NCBI GenBank assembly: GCA_964388275.1
Contig: CAYLZD010000014.1
Coordinates: forward strand, 1-64,000
Reading direction: 5' to 3'
Length of the DNA: 64,000 bases
Source of the DNA: JARYLZ01 sp964388275
Lineage (GTDB): Bacteria > Bacteroidota > Ignavibacteria > SZUA-365
Positions within the stretch are counted from its first letter, which is position 1. Every line of letters begins with the position of its first letter. The notes under the pieces were generated by a model that ran no database searches, was not told the DNA's origin, and saw only the letters and a program-made list of their open reading frames with translations. This document shows positions 43,649 through 52,752 of this stretch, piece by piece. The position numbers and the translations under genes are program-made.

Positions 43649-43673
43649 AAAGGCCCCGCGATACGGGGCCTTT
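43649..43673. terminator. Bidirectional terminator between greA and the M1 peptidase gene
   Basis: Perfect 10-bp arms AAAGGCCCCG / CGGGGCCTTT around CGATA, followed by CCTTTTC on the plus strand and preceded by A-rich sequence. It can serve both convergent genes. Confidence 0.85.
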
Positions 43674-43705
43674 CCTTTTCAATGTTACGCGCGGGCGGCC
43701 CGCCG

Positions 43706-46420
43706 TCAACGAGCAATTACCATTGTTTTCGCAATCTGTCTCCCGCCCGATGAGAGGCAGTAGACGTAGACGCCGGGCGCGAGAGGTGCGGCATCCATCA
43801 TCACGTTGTGCGCGCCGGCATCGAGCCGCGCGTCCACCAAGGTAGCGACTTCACGCCCGAGATGGTCGTATACTTTCAGCGTGACGTTGCGAGGTCGTGT
43901 TCCGCCGATCGAGAAGCGGATTTCCACGCGGCCGGAGCTTTGCAGGTCCAGCGGATTCGGGAAGGCCGGCTGCAGATCCAGCGCGACTCCTTCGTCCGGA
44001 ACGGCGGGAGCCGATACCGCCGGCACACAGGGTATCCTGTCCAGCAGCGCCTGCATATTCCTCCTGAGCGAGCGGGTTTCCAAGCGGTATGGACGCATGC
44101 TGAGAAATGCCATCATGCCGGTGTTTTTGCCTTCGACTTCCATCGATTCGGCAAGCACTCCGAGTCCGACTTCGCCCGACGGATTTCCGTCGGGATCCGA
44201 GAACAGCAGATCGTTCTCCGCCCTCGTCAGCACCGGTGAAAACGTATTGGCCATATTCTGTTCCCCGGAAACAGTCATGTCCTCAAGCCAGGGTTGGCGG
44301 GAGGCGATGGTCTGCAGCGCTCTGTCCGTCTGGTTCCAGTTCAATCCCAGGAATTGCCGCATCTCGCCGCTAATGAATGAACGCCCAAGCCGGGTAATGA
44401 GGACCACATTGCCGCCTGCCTTGATGTATTCCCAGAGATTGGAATTCTGCCAGACCGTCTCGTCGCCGTTGTACGCGTTTCCGATCCAGACCACCGTGCA
44501 ATAACTGCCGATCAGGTCAGCGGGCACGGCGCCCGCGCCCGCGGGTTCAGGCATGTTCTCCGGATAGCCTGCGGCGGGATCCGGAAAAATATCCCAGAAA
44601 GTATAGGATTTGTCGCCCGTGAAACACGAATCGGCGTAAGCCCGCTTTATCTCTTCCGTATAGGCCTCCACGTCCCAGTCCACGCCGTTGACGAGCAGTA
44701 TGCCCTTGTCGAAAGCCGGGTTCACCACGGGTTGCACGACCTGTTTGAGAATCCATTCGTCCTTGTCCAGCACCACGGCGGAGGGCCTCTCCGGGAAGAT
44801 GAAAGAGTATGTGGCATCCCCGGTGTTGTTCCTTACGATTACCGTGCTGTCTTTCCCGGCGAAGGAAAAAGTCAGGTCTACAGGCATGTCGAATACCTGC
44901 CGGGCCGGCGTGAAGAGCTGCTGAATCCTGACATCCACCTGCGCCTGTCCGCCCGAGGGCGCGGATGACCACGTGATGCGGTAGGTTGGATAGTACTGGC
45001 CGTAGATCCACTGGTTGAAAAACGACTCCAGATCCATGCCGCTCTCGCGTTCGTAGAATCCCTGGAATTCCTGCGTCGTCACGCTGCGATAATTCCCGAG
45101 GCCCTCGTCGCCGAGGTATTTTCTCGTTGCTCTGAAGAAAGCGCTGTCGCCGACCACGTGTCGCAGCATGTGAACCACCCAGGACGCCTTGTTGTAGCTG
45201 AGGTTCGAGTTGAAAATCTGGGACATGCTCTTGTTGATCGCGTCGGCCACGTATATGGTGCCGGCGCCGAAATACTTGTTGCCGGTCATCACCGCATTTC
45301 GCGCCGCGGGACCGCCCAAAGCCTCGGCGTAGAGGGCCTCGCAGTACGTCGCCCAGCCCTCGTTGAGCCAGATGTGCCCGAAATCGGCGCAGGTCACCTT
45401 GTCGCCGAACCATTGATGCGAGAGTTCATGCACCACCACGCCCGTGCCGTAGAAGCCCATCGAGGAGACGGTTTGATGTTCCATGGCCCCGCCGAAGGCC
45501 CGGTATTCGGCCATGCCGTACTTCTCCTTGATGAATGGATACGCGCCGAAGAGATCGGAATACACCTGCAAGCCCCGCAGCATCGCGGTTTCGTTCGGCG
45601 CCATATCGGATTTCGACATGCTGAAAAACCAGTTCCCCACCGGCATCGTGTATCCGCTGTGCGTGAAGGAATTGCCGCTGTAGGCAAACGCCGCCGCCGC
45701 GACGGAGACGAGGTAAGAAACGATCGGATATCCGGATTTCCAGTGAACGGTGCGGGTCCCGTCCGCGTTCTTCACATCCGACACGAGAACTCCGTTGCCG
45801 ACGCTGGTAAGCGACGAATCCGTCGTAAAGAACAAATCCACGGAATCGGCCTTATCGGCCGGATCGTCCTTGCAGGGCCACCAAAGGCGGGCGTCATAGG
45901 GTTCGGCTTGGCTGGCTATCGAAACGGTGCTGTCTCCCAGCGCGATGTTCTGTACGGTTTGGCGCGTCACGGCGCTTCCCGTGTACGGCGAAGAGTATTC
46001 GATGACAATCGTAAAAACTTCATCCCTGACGAAAGGACGCGGCAAGGTGACGGTCAGAGTATCCGCGACGTGTGAATAAGCGATATGCGCCCCGTCCATG
46101 AGCACATCCGAGATGGACAGATTATCGCCGGCATTCATCGCCACGCTCGTCAGAACATCGACCACCGCCCGGGCGGTCATTGCCACCGATCCCCGGAAAG
46201 CCGTATCGAGGCGCGCGAACTCGACGTCGAGCCGGTAATGGGAAACATCGTAATCCGCCGCGGCCGCGAGAATTGAAGCGGGACGGGCGGCCGCGCGCAG
46301 CCGGCGCTCCATCTCCATCCGCCGGAATTCATCCGGCACGGTCTCCTGTGCGCCCAGAAATAACGGGATGAGCACGGATAATGCTATGACGGCCGCAAGG
46401 CGCTTTCTAATATCGGACAT
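43706..46420 (-). CDS. Secreted M1-family metallopeptidase with T9SS sorting domain
   Basis: 904 residues from the ATG at 46420 (GGAG 7-8 bases upstream); the longer frame upstream crosses the promoter. Signal peptide LAAVIALSVLIPLFLGAQ. The N-terminal beta-saddle domain precedes the catalytic domain. The substrate motif reads GAMEH at 311-315 where GAMEN is usual. The zinc motif is HELSH at 331-335 with Glu354 (HExxH-x18-E), followed by GWATYCEALYAE. The region after about residue 650 (DNA about 44.4-44.7 kb) is a separate alpha/beta domain (GILLVNGVDWDVEAYTEEIKRAY; VVWIGNAYNGDE). The last 85 residues are a T9SS sorting domain (AFPNPLDLQSSGRVEIRFSIG ... APGVYVYCLSSGG...KTMVIAR). An exported peptidase of peptide scavenging type is likely. 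Confidence 0.88.
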   Translation of the reverse strand: MSDIRKRLAAVIALSVLIPLFLGAQETVPDEFRRMEMERRLRAAARPASILAAAADYDVSHYRLDVEFARLDTAFRGSVAMTARAVVDVLTSVAMNAGDNLSISDVLMDGAHIAYSHVADTLTVTLPRPFVRDEVFTIVIEYSSPYTGSAVTRQTVQNIALGDSTVSIASQAEPYDARLWWPCKDDPADKADSVDLFFTTDSSLTSVGNGVLVSDVKNADGTRTVHWKSGYPIVSYLVSVAAAAFAYSGNSFTHSGYTMPVGNWFFSMSKSDMAPNETAMLRGLQVYSDLFGAYPFIKEKYGMAEYRAFGGAMEHQTVSSMGFYGTGVVVHELSHQWFGDKVTCADFGHIWLNEGWATYCEALYAEALGGPAARNAVMTGNKYFGAGTIYVADAINKSMSQIFNSNLSYNKASWVVHMLRHVVGDSAFFRATRKYLGDEGLGNYRSVTTQEFQGFYERESGMDLESFFNQWIYGQYYPTYRITWSSAPSGGQAQVDVRIQQLFTPARQVFDMPVDLTFSFAGKDSTVIVRNNTGDATYSFIFPERPSAVVLDKDEWILKQVVQPVVNPAFDKGILLVNGVDWDVEAYTEEIKRAYADSCFTGDKSYTFWDIFPDPAAGYPENMPEPAGAGAVPADLIGSYCTVVWIGNAYNGDETVWQNSNLWEYIKAGGNVVLITRLGRSFISGEMRQFLGLNWNQTDRALQTIASRQPWLEDMTVSGEQNMANTFSPVLTRAENDLLFSDPDGNPSGEVGLGVLAESMEVEGKNTGMMAFLSMRPYRLETRSLRRNMQALLDRIPCVPAVSAPAVPDEGVALDLQPAFPNPLDLQSSGRVEIRFSIGGTRPRNVTLKVYDHLGREVATLVDARLDAGAHNVMMDAAPLAPGVYVYCLSSGGRQIAKTMVIAR

Positions 46421-46487
46421 GGATGTCTCCGTTGACGGTTTCGGGATTTTGCTCCGAATCCGGAGCCCGGACCGGAATGCCGATTGC

Positions 46488-46515
46488 AATCTACGCGCTG
46501 CGCCGTTGATATCAA
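46488..46515 (-). promoter_or_regulatory. Candidate promoter of the M1 peptidase gene
   Basis: TTGATA (46510-46515), a 16-base spacer, then TAGATT (46488-46493) on the minus strand; start near 46481, leader about 60 nt. TAGATT is the same -10 variant as upstream of the ASST-like gene. Confidence 0.45.
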
Positions 46516-46603
46516 GGATTCGCATCAATACCGGCAGGCGCTTTTCTGTATCGACAGAAAGCCCGATTTTGCGACCATTCATCGGTCATTATCAGGAGCC
46601 ATC

Positions 46604-47299
46604 ATGTCAGTTCGTCATCTGTGCAGCGCTTTGTTTCCGGCCTTCATGCTCTTCGCGAGCTGTTCAACACACAAACTCGCGCTTTACGAGTTCCGCGACT
46701 CCGGCTTCATGTATAGATCCATCGCGGATCCCGCGGCCAATTTCGTGCGGTTAAACATCGCTTCCCCCGACGGCGGCACGAGCGCCATCGTCGCCGCCGT
46801 GGCTGACATCGGATCGGACATCCTGTCGGGAGAAGCTCGGGAAAAGTTGAACCGGGCGGCAAGACCCGAGGGCATAGCCGCGGCGGTGGCGAGCGGAGTG
46901 GAAAGAACCGTGAACACCTACATGGGCGGAAAAACCGCCTCATCACTCGAGCAGGACCCGCGCTTCGTGGTTGAAACGGTTCTGCTCGGTTGCGAATTCC
47001 GCTCTCTTCCGGAGGGCCTGTTCCTCTATGTCGACGCGGTCACAGCTCTGATAGACAGATCGACGGGCGAGGACATCTGGAAGAACCGCGAATCGACCTC
47101 AATGGATATCAAAAACACGCCTGCGGGCGCCATCCCGGTGCCCGGGATCAGAACAGCCGTCAGCATTTACAACGCGGTGGAATTCTTCAAACTTTCCGAG
47201 AAAGAGATACAGGACGCCATACTTGACGCAGCCCGGAGAGTCGGCGAGAAGATGGCCAGGAAGTTGCGCGGAGATTACGCCTCATCACGCAAGAAATGA
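46604..47299 (+). CDS. Lipoprotein of unknown function
   Basis: 231 residues from the ATG at 46604, with AGGAG 5 bases upstream; an in-frame start 120 bases earlier lacks both a ribosome site and a signal. Lipobox PAFMLFASC with the lipidated Cys at 20. The mature domain alternates strands and helices (FVVETVLLGCEFRSLPEGLFLYVDAVTALIDRSTGEDIWKNRES) and ends in a basic helix DAARRVGEKMARKLRGDY. The segment 'TALIDRSTGEDIWKN' recalls outer-membrane lipoproteins that compare periplasmic subunits, but I recognise no family. Divergent from the M1 peptidase gene. Confidence 0.65.
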   Translation: MSVRHLCSALFPAFMLFASCSTHKLALYEFRDSGFMYRSIADPAANFVRLNIASPDGGTSAIVAAVADIGSDILSGEAREKLNRAARPEGIAAAVASGVERTVNTYMGGKTASSLEQDPRFVVETVLLGCEFRSLPEGLFLYVDAVTALIDRSTGEDIWKNRESTSMDIKNTPAGAIPVPGIRTAVSIYNAVEFFKLSEKEIQDAILDAARRVGEKMARKLRGDYASSRKK

Positions 47300-47319
47300 G
47301 ACGGGAACCGCGGCCGACT

Positions 47320-48087
47320 TCAGAAACGGATCGTTACGCCGATATGCGCCGTTAAAAAATCCGTTTTTGAGGTAGTGATTTTCTTTTCGTCGAAACGCAC
47401 CGCGTCACCTTCACGGTAGACTGCGTCCTCGGTGAAATACGAGGCCTTGCCGCCGTAGAAATACCTCACGCGGGCATCGACATAAACTGTCATCGCGTGC
47501 TCGCTTCCGTCCTTCTCATTCCTGCTGGTCCCGGTCCACACACGTACGAGCGCGCCGCCGCCGCCGCCGTAACTGAAAGCGACGTCGCTGTTTTTGGTTT
47601 CACCGGCTATCTCCTCGCCCGTGTTCAGGTTTTCCGCGCTCATGCTCGTCGTGAATATGCTGATGCCCGCGAGTCCCTCGAAGTAAGGGCGGAAATCTCC
47701 TTTCGGCGGTATCAGCCGGACAAAGGCATGCAGCGGCACAATGCTGTTGGTGGTAGTCACCTCCACGTTTATGGGTATGGTTCCGCTCAACGGCGCCTTG
47801 GACGTGATGCTGCCGTAAGACACATAGCCGAGTTGCAGGCCGGCGGCCAGCGGCCAACCCGGGAAGTCATAACCGATATCGAGATCCCCACCGAAGCCGA
47901 GGTCGTCCACTTTCCGCTTGAAATCGCCTTGAGGAAAGACCATCTGAAAATTCAGGCCGAGGAACACATTCGTGGGCTCGGGTTCCTTCTGTGCCGACGC
48001 CTGTTCAGGCAATGTCGCAAATACCGCGAGAGCGGCCATGATTGCGATGACAAAGGATTGGGTACGAAAACTTAGAGCGATCGGCAT
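47320..48087 (-). CDS. Outer-membrane beta-barrel protein (porin-like, OprF/Opa-like fold)
   Basis: 255 residues from the ATG at 48087, which stands 6 bases after AAGGAG; the ATG two codons earlier touches the ribosome site. Signal peptide SFVIAIMAALAVFATLPEQASA. The mature part has alternating amphipathic strands: NVFLGLNFQMVFPQGDF, GGDLDIGYDF, AAGLQLGYVSYGSI, LHAFVRLIPP, YFEGLAGISIFTT, SYGGGGGALVRVW, VYVDARVRYFYGG. It ends in TAHIGVTIRF with a terminal Phe typical of BAM substrates. About eight to ten strands. Role unknown. Confidence 0.75.
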   Translation of the reverse strand: MPIALSFRTQSFVIAIMAALAVFATLPEQASAQKEPEPTNVFLGLNFQMVFPQGDFKRKVDDLGFGGDLDIGYDFPGWPLAAGLQLGYVSYGSITSKAPLSGTIPINVEVTTTNSIVPLHAFVRLIPPKGDFRPYFEGLAGISIFTTSMSAENLNTGEEIAGETKNSDVAFSYGGGGGALVRVWTGTSRNEKDGSEHAMTVYVDARVRYFYGGKASYFTEDAVYREGDAVRFDEKKITTSKTDFLTAHIGVTIRF

Positions 48088-48169
48088 GTTCATCTCCTTT
48101 ATTCTGTTTTTTCAGGAATTCTTCATCAAGCCCGGCGGAGAGGCGATTTGCTTCATCGCGTGGTTCCAG

Positions 48170-49738
48170 TCACCGGGCATTTCCGCTTTCGGTGACGTCG
48201 AAACGCACCGATGTACGGAATATTTCTTCAAAAAGTTGCTTGCGGCGCTCCGCACCCCAGATTTCAATGGAAAAATCGCTGTTGCGGATGTTCCTGAGCC
48301 GGAATACTGTTTCTGAGCCGGTCGTTTCGCATTCGATACGCTGGAAAATGCCGCGGTGCCGCCGGTCGAGGCCGTCCGCGATCCGAAGTATGGCGGCCAG
48401 CGCTTGCACGGTTTTCCTGTCGTTAGCGTCCAGCCGAGCGAAATTCTCGTGTTTCAACCTCGGATGGCTCTTTCTGTGATAACGCGCGACGTTGGCGATG
48501 ATTTCCTTCTCGCCCTCGGTGAAACCCAGCAGCTCGGCATGCCTGATAATGTAGTAAGAGTGCTGATGATGCAGCGAATGAGATATATGGTACCCGATGT
48601 CGTGGAGTATAGAGGCTGCTTCCAGCGTTTCGCGTTCCGGGTTGCCGAGCATGTGCATGGAACGTGTTCCGTCGAAAATGTCGAGAGCATAGCGCGCGAC
48701 GGCGGCTGCATGGCGCGTCTCGCAGCGGCATGACTCGGCGAGGTGCGTCACGCTCGACCTGCGTATGTCGCCAAGGTGCGCCGCCGCGTGATCGCGGCCC
48801 TCGATTTTTTGCATCGTGTCGAGGAGGATGCCTTCGCGCAGTGCGTATCTGGAAGTGGTGATCTGTTTGAGATTCAAGGTTTCGAAGATCTGTTCCAATA
48901 TCAGAACTCCGGCCGGAATTATATCGACGCGGGCGGGATCGAGACCGGGAACGGACTTGCGCCTTTCGGCTGTCGATACCCCCAAGACGGTGTCTACGAC
49001 TTTGCGCAGTTCCTTCCTCGTGATTACACGATTCCCTTCATCGATTTGAGGCCGGTCGCCGGCGGCGGCCGCGGCCATCGATCCTATGTTCAGAATGGTT
49101 CCGCTCGATCCCGCCGCGATTTCTATTTCATGCCTTTTAATCATGCGCTGCACGGGGGCGAGTTCCCCCTTCAGCCAGGCGCGGCAATCCTGCACGTCGC
49201 GCGGGCGCAGTGTGCCTTTCGGGAAGAACCTGTTGGTGAGACGCACCGACCCGAGTTTCAGACTGTTGGCGTAATGCACGGCGCCTGCCCTGCCGACGAG
49301 GAATTCCGTGCTGCCCCCGCCGATATCGACCAGAAGAGTCAGTTTGTGATAAACGGGCAGGGCCTGCAATATGCCGAGATAGATGAGACGGGCCTCCTCA
49401 TATCCGTCGACGACTTCCACCTGGACTCCGGCGGCGGACCTGACTTGATTCACGAATTCGTCGCGGTTGTGCGCCTCTCGTACCGCGCTGGTGGCAACCG
49501 CGCGCACGGAGGCGCCGTGCTGTTCGGCGATCAGGGCAAATCTCGAGATCGCGGCCAGACCGCGCTCCATGGCGGCGGGGCTCAGACGTTTCATGTCGCT
49601 GACGCCTTCGCCCAGACGCACGACGTCCTTATCCCTCCCTAATATGGAAAATTTGCCGTTGGGCTTGACGTCCGCCACGATCATGTGGACGGAATTCGTG
49701 CCGATGTCGATGGCGGCTATCCTTCGATTTTCAGGCAT
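48170..49738 (-). CDS. Ppx/GppA exopolyphosphatase with C-terminal HD domain
   Basis: 522 residues from the ATG at 49738; an upstream in-frame ATG adds 12 unlikely residues. The ASKHA N-terminal domain shows the phosphate motifs AAIDIGTNSVHM and TLLVDIGGGSTEF. The catalytic Glu lies in the loop near AVATSAVREAHNRDEF. The C-terminal third is an HD-type domain (ASILHDIGYHISHSLHHQHSYYIIRHAELLGF ... ARYHRKSHPRL). Family members cut terminal phosphate from polyphosphate or pppGpp; which one cannot be told. No polyphosphate kinase is in the window. Confidence 0.9.
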   Translation of the reverse strand: MPENRRIAAIDIGTNSVHMIVADVKPNGKFSILGRDKDVVRLGEGVSDMKRLSPAAMERGLAAISRFALIAEQHGASVRAVATSAVREAHNRDEFVNQVRSAAGVQVEVVDGYEEARLIYLGILQALPVYHKLTLLVDIGGGSTEFLVGRAGAVHYANSLKLGSVRLTNRFFPKGTLRPRDVQDCRAWLKGELAPVQRMIKRHEIEIAAGSSGTILNIGSMAAAAAGDRPQIDEGNRVITRKELRKVVDTVLGVSTAERRKSVPGLDPARVDIIPAGVLILEQIFETLNLKQITTSRYALREGILLDTMQKIEGRDHAAAHLGDIRRSSVTHLAESCRCETRHAAAVARYALDIFDGTRSMHMLGNPERETLEAASILHDIGYHISHSLHHQHSYYIIRHAELLGFTEGEKEIIANVARYHRKSHPRLKHENFARLDANDRKTVQALAAILRIADGLDRRHRGIFQRIECETTGSETVFRLRNIRNSDFSIEIWGAERRKQLFEEIFRTSVRFDVTESGNAR

Positions 49739-49801
49739 TTTCCTATCAGGCGGTTGTGCGACGCCGGCCTGCATCGGACCGGACTCGGTTCTGTCTCATG
49801 T

Positions 49802-50950
49802 TTAGGCGGTATCGCATGGAACACCGGCGCTCACGGCTTCGCGCCGGGAGTGTTCCCGTGAAATGAGCATGGAGGTGAGCACGCCCCAAACTTTGTCGGC
49901 GCTTATCGTATTCGGATCGCCGCCGCGCCCGAGAATGAATTTATGCCGGCGGCCCTGCGGCGCCCATTGTAATGGATCTGTTGGTCCGAAAATGGACAGC
50001 ACGGGCGCGCCGGCGCCCGCGGCCACGTGCATCATGCCCGTGTCGTTGGCAACGAAAACGTCGCAGTTTCGAATGACGCTCGCGACGAAACGGATGGGCT
50101 CGTTCCGGAGCAGAAGATGGTCGTTCGGGCAATTGAGCAGCATCTCGCGCAAGGGTTCGTCGTCGTCGGGTCCGGCGGTTATCACGATGTACGCGCCGTA
50201 GATCTCGGCGCAGCGATTGGCGATTTCGGCGAAACGCAGCGCGTCCCAGCGGTTCGGGACCTTGGCGGCGCCGGGATGAAAGCCGATGACGAGTTCCCTT
50301 TTTCCGCGCCTTTTATCGAGGGTCTGACGTCCCTTCCGGATCTCGTCTTCGCTCAGAGCAATCTCGAGTTCATGTGAAACCGGTTCGAGGACGAGTATGG
50401 AAGCGACGTCGATATTCCGCTGTGTCTGATGCGCCGAGGTGTCCTGTCTCCAATCCAGATCCGCCGCCACATTGTACAGGAAGCCCGAGATATTCCGTGT
50501 GCCGTTCAGGCGCCCGGGTCCGATGCGACGCCTCGCGCCCGAGAAGAAGGCCAGGAGATCGCTGGTGACGGACATCGAAACCGTTGAGGGCACGATGACC
50601 AGATCGAACCTGCGTTTTTTTAGATCGCGGGCGAAACTCCAGACGGCCGTCGGCGACCGGAAGAAGTCGCTTTTGTCGTAGACGATCACCTCGTCGAGGT
50701 AGGCGGCCCCGCGGAGTACGTCGCCGTTGAGAGGCCTGGCGAGCAGCGAAATGCGGGCGGCCGGATAAGTGGCCCGCAGAGCTCTCAAGAGAGGAACCGC
50801 GCACAACATGTCGCCGAGCTGGTTGTGCTGGCGGATGACGAGAATGTCTCGAACCGAGGCGCGTGGCACGGAACCCACTTTTCGTACATGGATGAAGAGC
50901 CGTAAAAAAGCGAAGAGCGCGCGCGTGACCGCTTTTTCGATTTTGCGCAT
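49802..50950 (-). CDS. Glycosyltransferase family 9 (heptosyltransferase-like)
   Basis: 382 residues from the ATG at 50950; a longer frame upstream would cross the DUF4834 gene. GT-B fold with RQHNQLGDMLCAVPLLRALRATYPAARISLLA at the N-terminus and the nucleotide-sugar site at the C-terminus (GFHPGAAKVPNRWDALRFAEIA; CDVFVANDTGMMHVAAGAGAPVLSIFGPTDPLQWAPQG). GT9 enzymes add heptose or related sugars to lipopolysaccharide core. It is the last gene of the folB-folK-dNK-DUF4834 chain, about 25 bases after DUF4834. Confidence 0.88.
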   Translation of the reverse strand: MRKIEKAVTRALFAFLRLFIHVRKVGSVPRASVRDILVIRQHNQLGDMLCAVPLLRALRATYPAARISLLARPLNGDVLRGAAYLDEVIVYDKSDFFRSPTAVWSFARDLKKRRFDLVIVPSTVSMSVTSDLLAFFSGARRRIGPGRLNGTRNISGFLYNVAADLDWRQDTSAHQTQRNIDVASILVLEPVSHELEIALSEDEIRKGRQTLDKRRGKRELVIGFHPGAAKVPNRWDALRFAEIANRCAEIYGAYIVITAGPDDDEPLREMLLNCPNDHLLLRNEPIRFVASVIRNCDVFVANDTGMMHVAAGAGAPVLSIFGPTDPLQWAPQGRRHKFILGRGGDPNTISADKVWGVLTSMLISREHSRREAVSAGVPCDTA

Positions 50951-50976
50951 GGACTTCCCTTCCGTCTCGAGCCTCG

Positions 50977-51168
50977 CTATTTCGCGTCGTCCACTTCCTC
51001 GAACTCCGCGTCCACCGCGCCTTCCTTCGTTTGCCGGCGGGTCCACTCGCGTTTCGCGGCGCCGAAGATTCCCTCCTTCCGCATCGAGGAGGGCGTCATG
51101 AGACGCTGCAGAAAACGGTATGCGAAAAAGAAGATGACGGCGGTGATAATTATCCTGAAAAACGACAT
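50977..51168 (-). CDS. Small membrane protein (DUF4834-like)
   Basis: 63 residues. One N-terminal membrane helix (FFRIIITAVIFFFAYRFLQRLM), then a short charged tail ending VDAEFEEVDDAK. The layout fits DUF4834, a family seen mostly in Bacteroidota. The ATG at 51168 overlaps the kinase stop by one base (TGATG), so translation is coupled. Function unknown. Confidence 0.7.
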   Translation of the reverse strand: MSFFRIIITAVIFFFAYRFLQRLMTPSSMRKEGIFGAAKREWTRRQTKEGAVDAEFEEVDDAK

Positions 51169-51827
51169 CACTGATCCTTGTTCATGCGTGACAGGGGCGT
51201 GTAGTATTCGACGGCGACGTGGTCGGACTTGAGTATCTGTTCCATTAGGTCCTCCAGCTGGCTGTTGTCGTTCACGAAATCGATTTCAGTGGAATTGACG
51301 ATCAGCAGCGGGGTCGCTTTGTAGCGGAAGAAGAAATGGTTGTACGCGTCGTTGAGATCGGATATGTATTTTTTCGTCATCGCCTTCTCGAAATCCCGGC
51401 CCCTGCGCCTGATGTTCTGCATCAGGCGGTCCACGCTCGACTGGAGATAAACGACAAGATCGGGCTTCGCGAGATTCCTCTCTATGCTGCCGACCAGCAT
51501 CTCGTAAAGCTGCAGTTCATCGTCCTGAAGGTTGAGATGCGCGAAGATCTTGTCCTTCTCGAAGATGTAGTCGGTGACGACGTAATCCTCGAACAGTTCC
51601 TGCTGCGCGAGATGCTGGAGCTGCTTGAAACGCGTCAGAAGGAAGAACATTTGCGTCTGAAAAGCATAACGCTGGGGATGCTGGTAGAAACGCCCGAGAA
51701 ACGGATTCTCTTCGAATTTCTCCAGAACCAGGCGGCCTCCGAGGCGCGCGTGCAACAGGCGCGCGAGGCTCGTTTTCCCGGCGCCGATCACCCCCTCCAC
51801 GGCTATGTACCTGATTTCGGGTTTCAT
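51168..51827 (-). CDS. Deoxynucleoside kinase
   Basis: 219 residues. Phosphorylates deoxynucleosides for salvage. P-loop EGVIGAGKTSLARLL (10-24), EKFEENPFLGRFYQHP (substrate region), TDYIFEKDKIFA (ERS-like region), DLVVYLQSSVDRLMQNIRRRGRDFEKA (lid with arginines) and a C-terminal helix. Fits the bacterial dAK/dGK type found next to folK in Bacteroidota. It follows folK by 45 bases and precedes DUF4834 with a one-base overlap. Confidence 0.88.
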   Translation of the reverse strand: MKPEIRYIAVEGVIGAGKTSLARLLHARLGGRLVLEKFEENPFLGRFYQHPQRYAFQTQMFFLLTRFKQLQHLAQQELFEDYVVTDYIFEKDKIFAHLNLQDDELQLYEMLVGSIERNLAKPDLVVYLQSSVDRLMQNIRRRGRDFEKAMTKKYISDLNDAYNHFFFRYKATPLLIVNSTEIDFVNDNSQLEDLMEQILKSDHVAVEYYTPLSRMNKDQ

Positions 51828-51872
51828 CGAGGAAAAGATACGGCAAAAACCGGAAACGTTGTAAGCCGCGGA

Positions 51873-52397
51873 TCATGGAGGGCCGCCGGATGCGGGCGCG
51901 GCGAAGATGCTGACGGCGCAGCCGTCCGCGCACGCGGCCAGCAGTTCCTTCATGCTGCGCCCCGCCGTCGGGTGCGTCAGATCGGGCGCGATCTCGCACA
52001 GCGGCGCCAGCACGAAACGGCGCTTCAGCATGGCGGGATGAGGGATGACGAGTCCGGCAAGCTCGAGGACGCGATCACCATAAAGCAATATGTCGATGTC
52101 GATGACGCGCGGATGATTGCGCGGCGCGGGCTTCCGTCCCATTTTCTTCTCGATGCCCGCCATAGCTCGATGCAACCGGGCCGGCTCCATCCGAGTTGAA
52201 ATACGAGCCGCGCAATTCAGGAAGGACGGCTGTTCGGCGTATCCCCATGGTTCGGTTTCATAGATGCTCGAAACGACCAGCAGCTTCGTATCCGGAAGCG
52301 CGGCCGTTTCAAGAAGAGCCCGGTTCAGCGCGGATTCCCTGTCGCCGAGATTGGCGCCGTAACTCAGGAAAACTTCGGCCGGCTCAGCGACATTCAT
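51873..52397 (-). CDS. folK: 2-amino-4-hydroxy-6-hydroxymethyldihydropteridine diphosphokinase
   Basis: 174 residues. Pyrophosphorylates hydroxymethyldihydropterin in folate synthesis. Motifs: LSYGANLGDRESALNRAL, SSIYETEPWGYAEQPSFLNCAARI, GRKPAPRNHPRVIDIDILLYGD (with the two catalytic Asp residues) and IPHPAMLKRRFVLAPLCEIAP. The start overlaps the end of folB by 14 bases, so the two consecutive folate enzymes are made together. Confidence 0.93.
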   Translation of the reverse strand: MNVAEPAEVFLSYGANLGDRESALNRALLETAALPDTKLLVVSSIYETEPWGYAEQPSFLNCAARISTRMEPARLHRAMAGIEKKMGRKPAPRNHPRVIDIDILLYGDRVLELAGLVIPHPAMLKRRFVLAPLCEIAPDLTHPTAGRSMKELLAACADGCAVSIFAAPASGGPP

Positions 52398-52752
52398 CTA
52401 CCTGGGCTTCCACATAGTCGATGACTCCCTTGATCGGCGCGCCGGGCTTGCGGACCTTGACACTGACGCGCGTCACCATGGGCCAGGCGGCCAAAACGGA
52501 GTCGGCTATCTTCTTTGCGACAGTCTCGATGAGATTGAACTTCTCGTTCATCAAACTCTCGTGTATCAGGTCGTAAATGTCCGCGTAATTCACCGCTTTG
52601 GACAGATCATCGGTTTCGGCAGCTTCGGTGAAATCCGTTTCCATTTCCACGTCGACGTGGAATTTTCCTCCGAGCCGGCGTTCCTCGTGGTGATTGCCGT
52701 GATATGCGTAGAACACGGCGTTGTACAGACGGATGTAGTGTTGTTTTGCCAT
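52384..52752 (-). CDS. folB: Dihydroneopterin aldolase
   Basis: 122 residues from the ATG at 52752, the usual FolB size; the longer frame upstream reads through the intergenic region. Converts dihydroneopterin to hydroxymethyldihydropterin and glycolaldehyde. Motifs: IRLYNAVFYAYHGNHHEERRLGGKFHVDVEM, NYADIYDLIHESLMNEKFNLIETVAKKIAD and VSVKVRKPGAPIKGVIDYVEAQV with the catalytic lysine in VRKPGAPI. The first gene of the folB-folK chain. Confidence 0.93.
   Translation of the reverse strand: MAKQHYIRLYNAVFYAYHGNHHEERRLGGKFHVDVEMETDFTEAAETDDLSKAVNYADIYDLIHESLMNEKFNLIETVAKKIADSVLAAWPMVTRVSVKVRKPGAPIKGVIDYVEAQVDECR

Noticed and set aside
45158..46075. 305-codon frame antisense to the M1 peptidase
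   Set aside because: Opposite-strand shadow; the peptidase frame has the complete zinc site.
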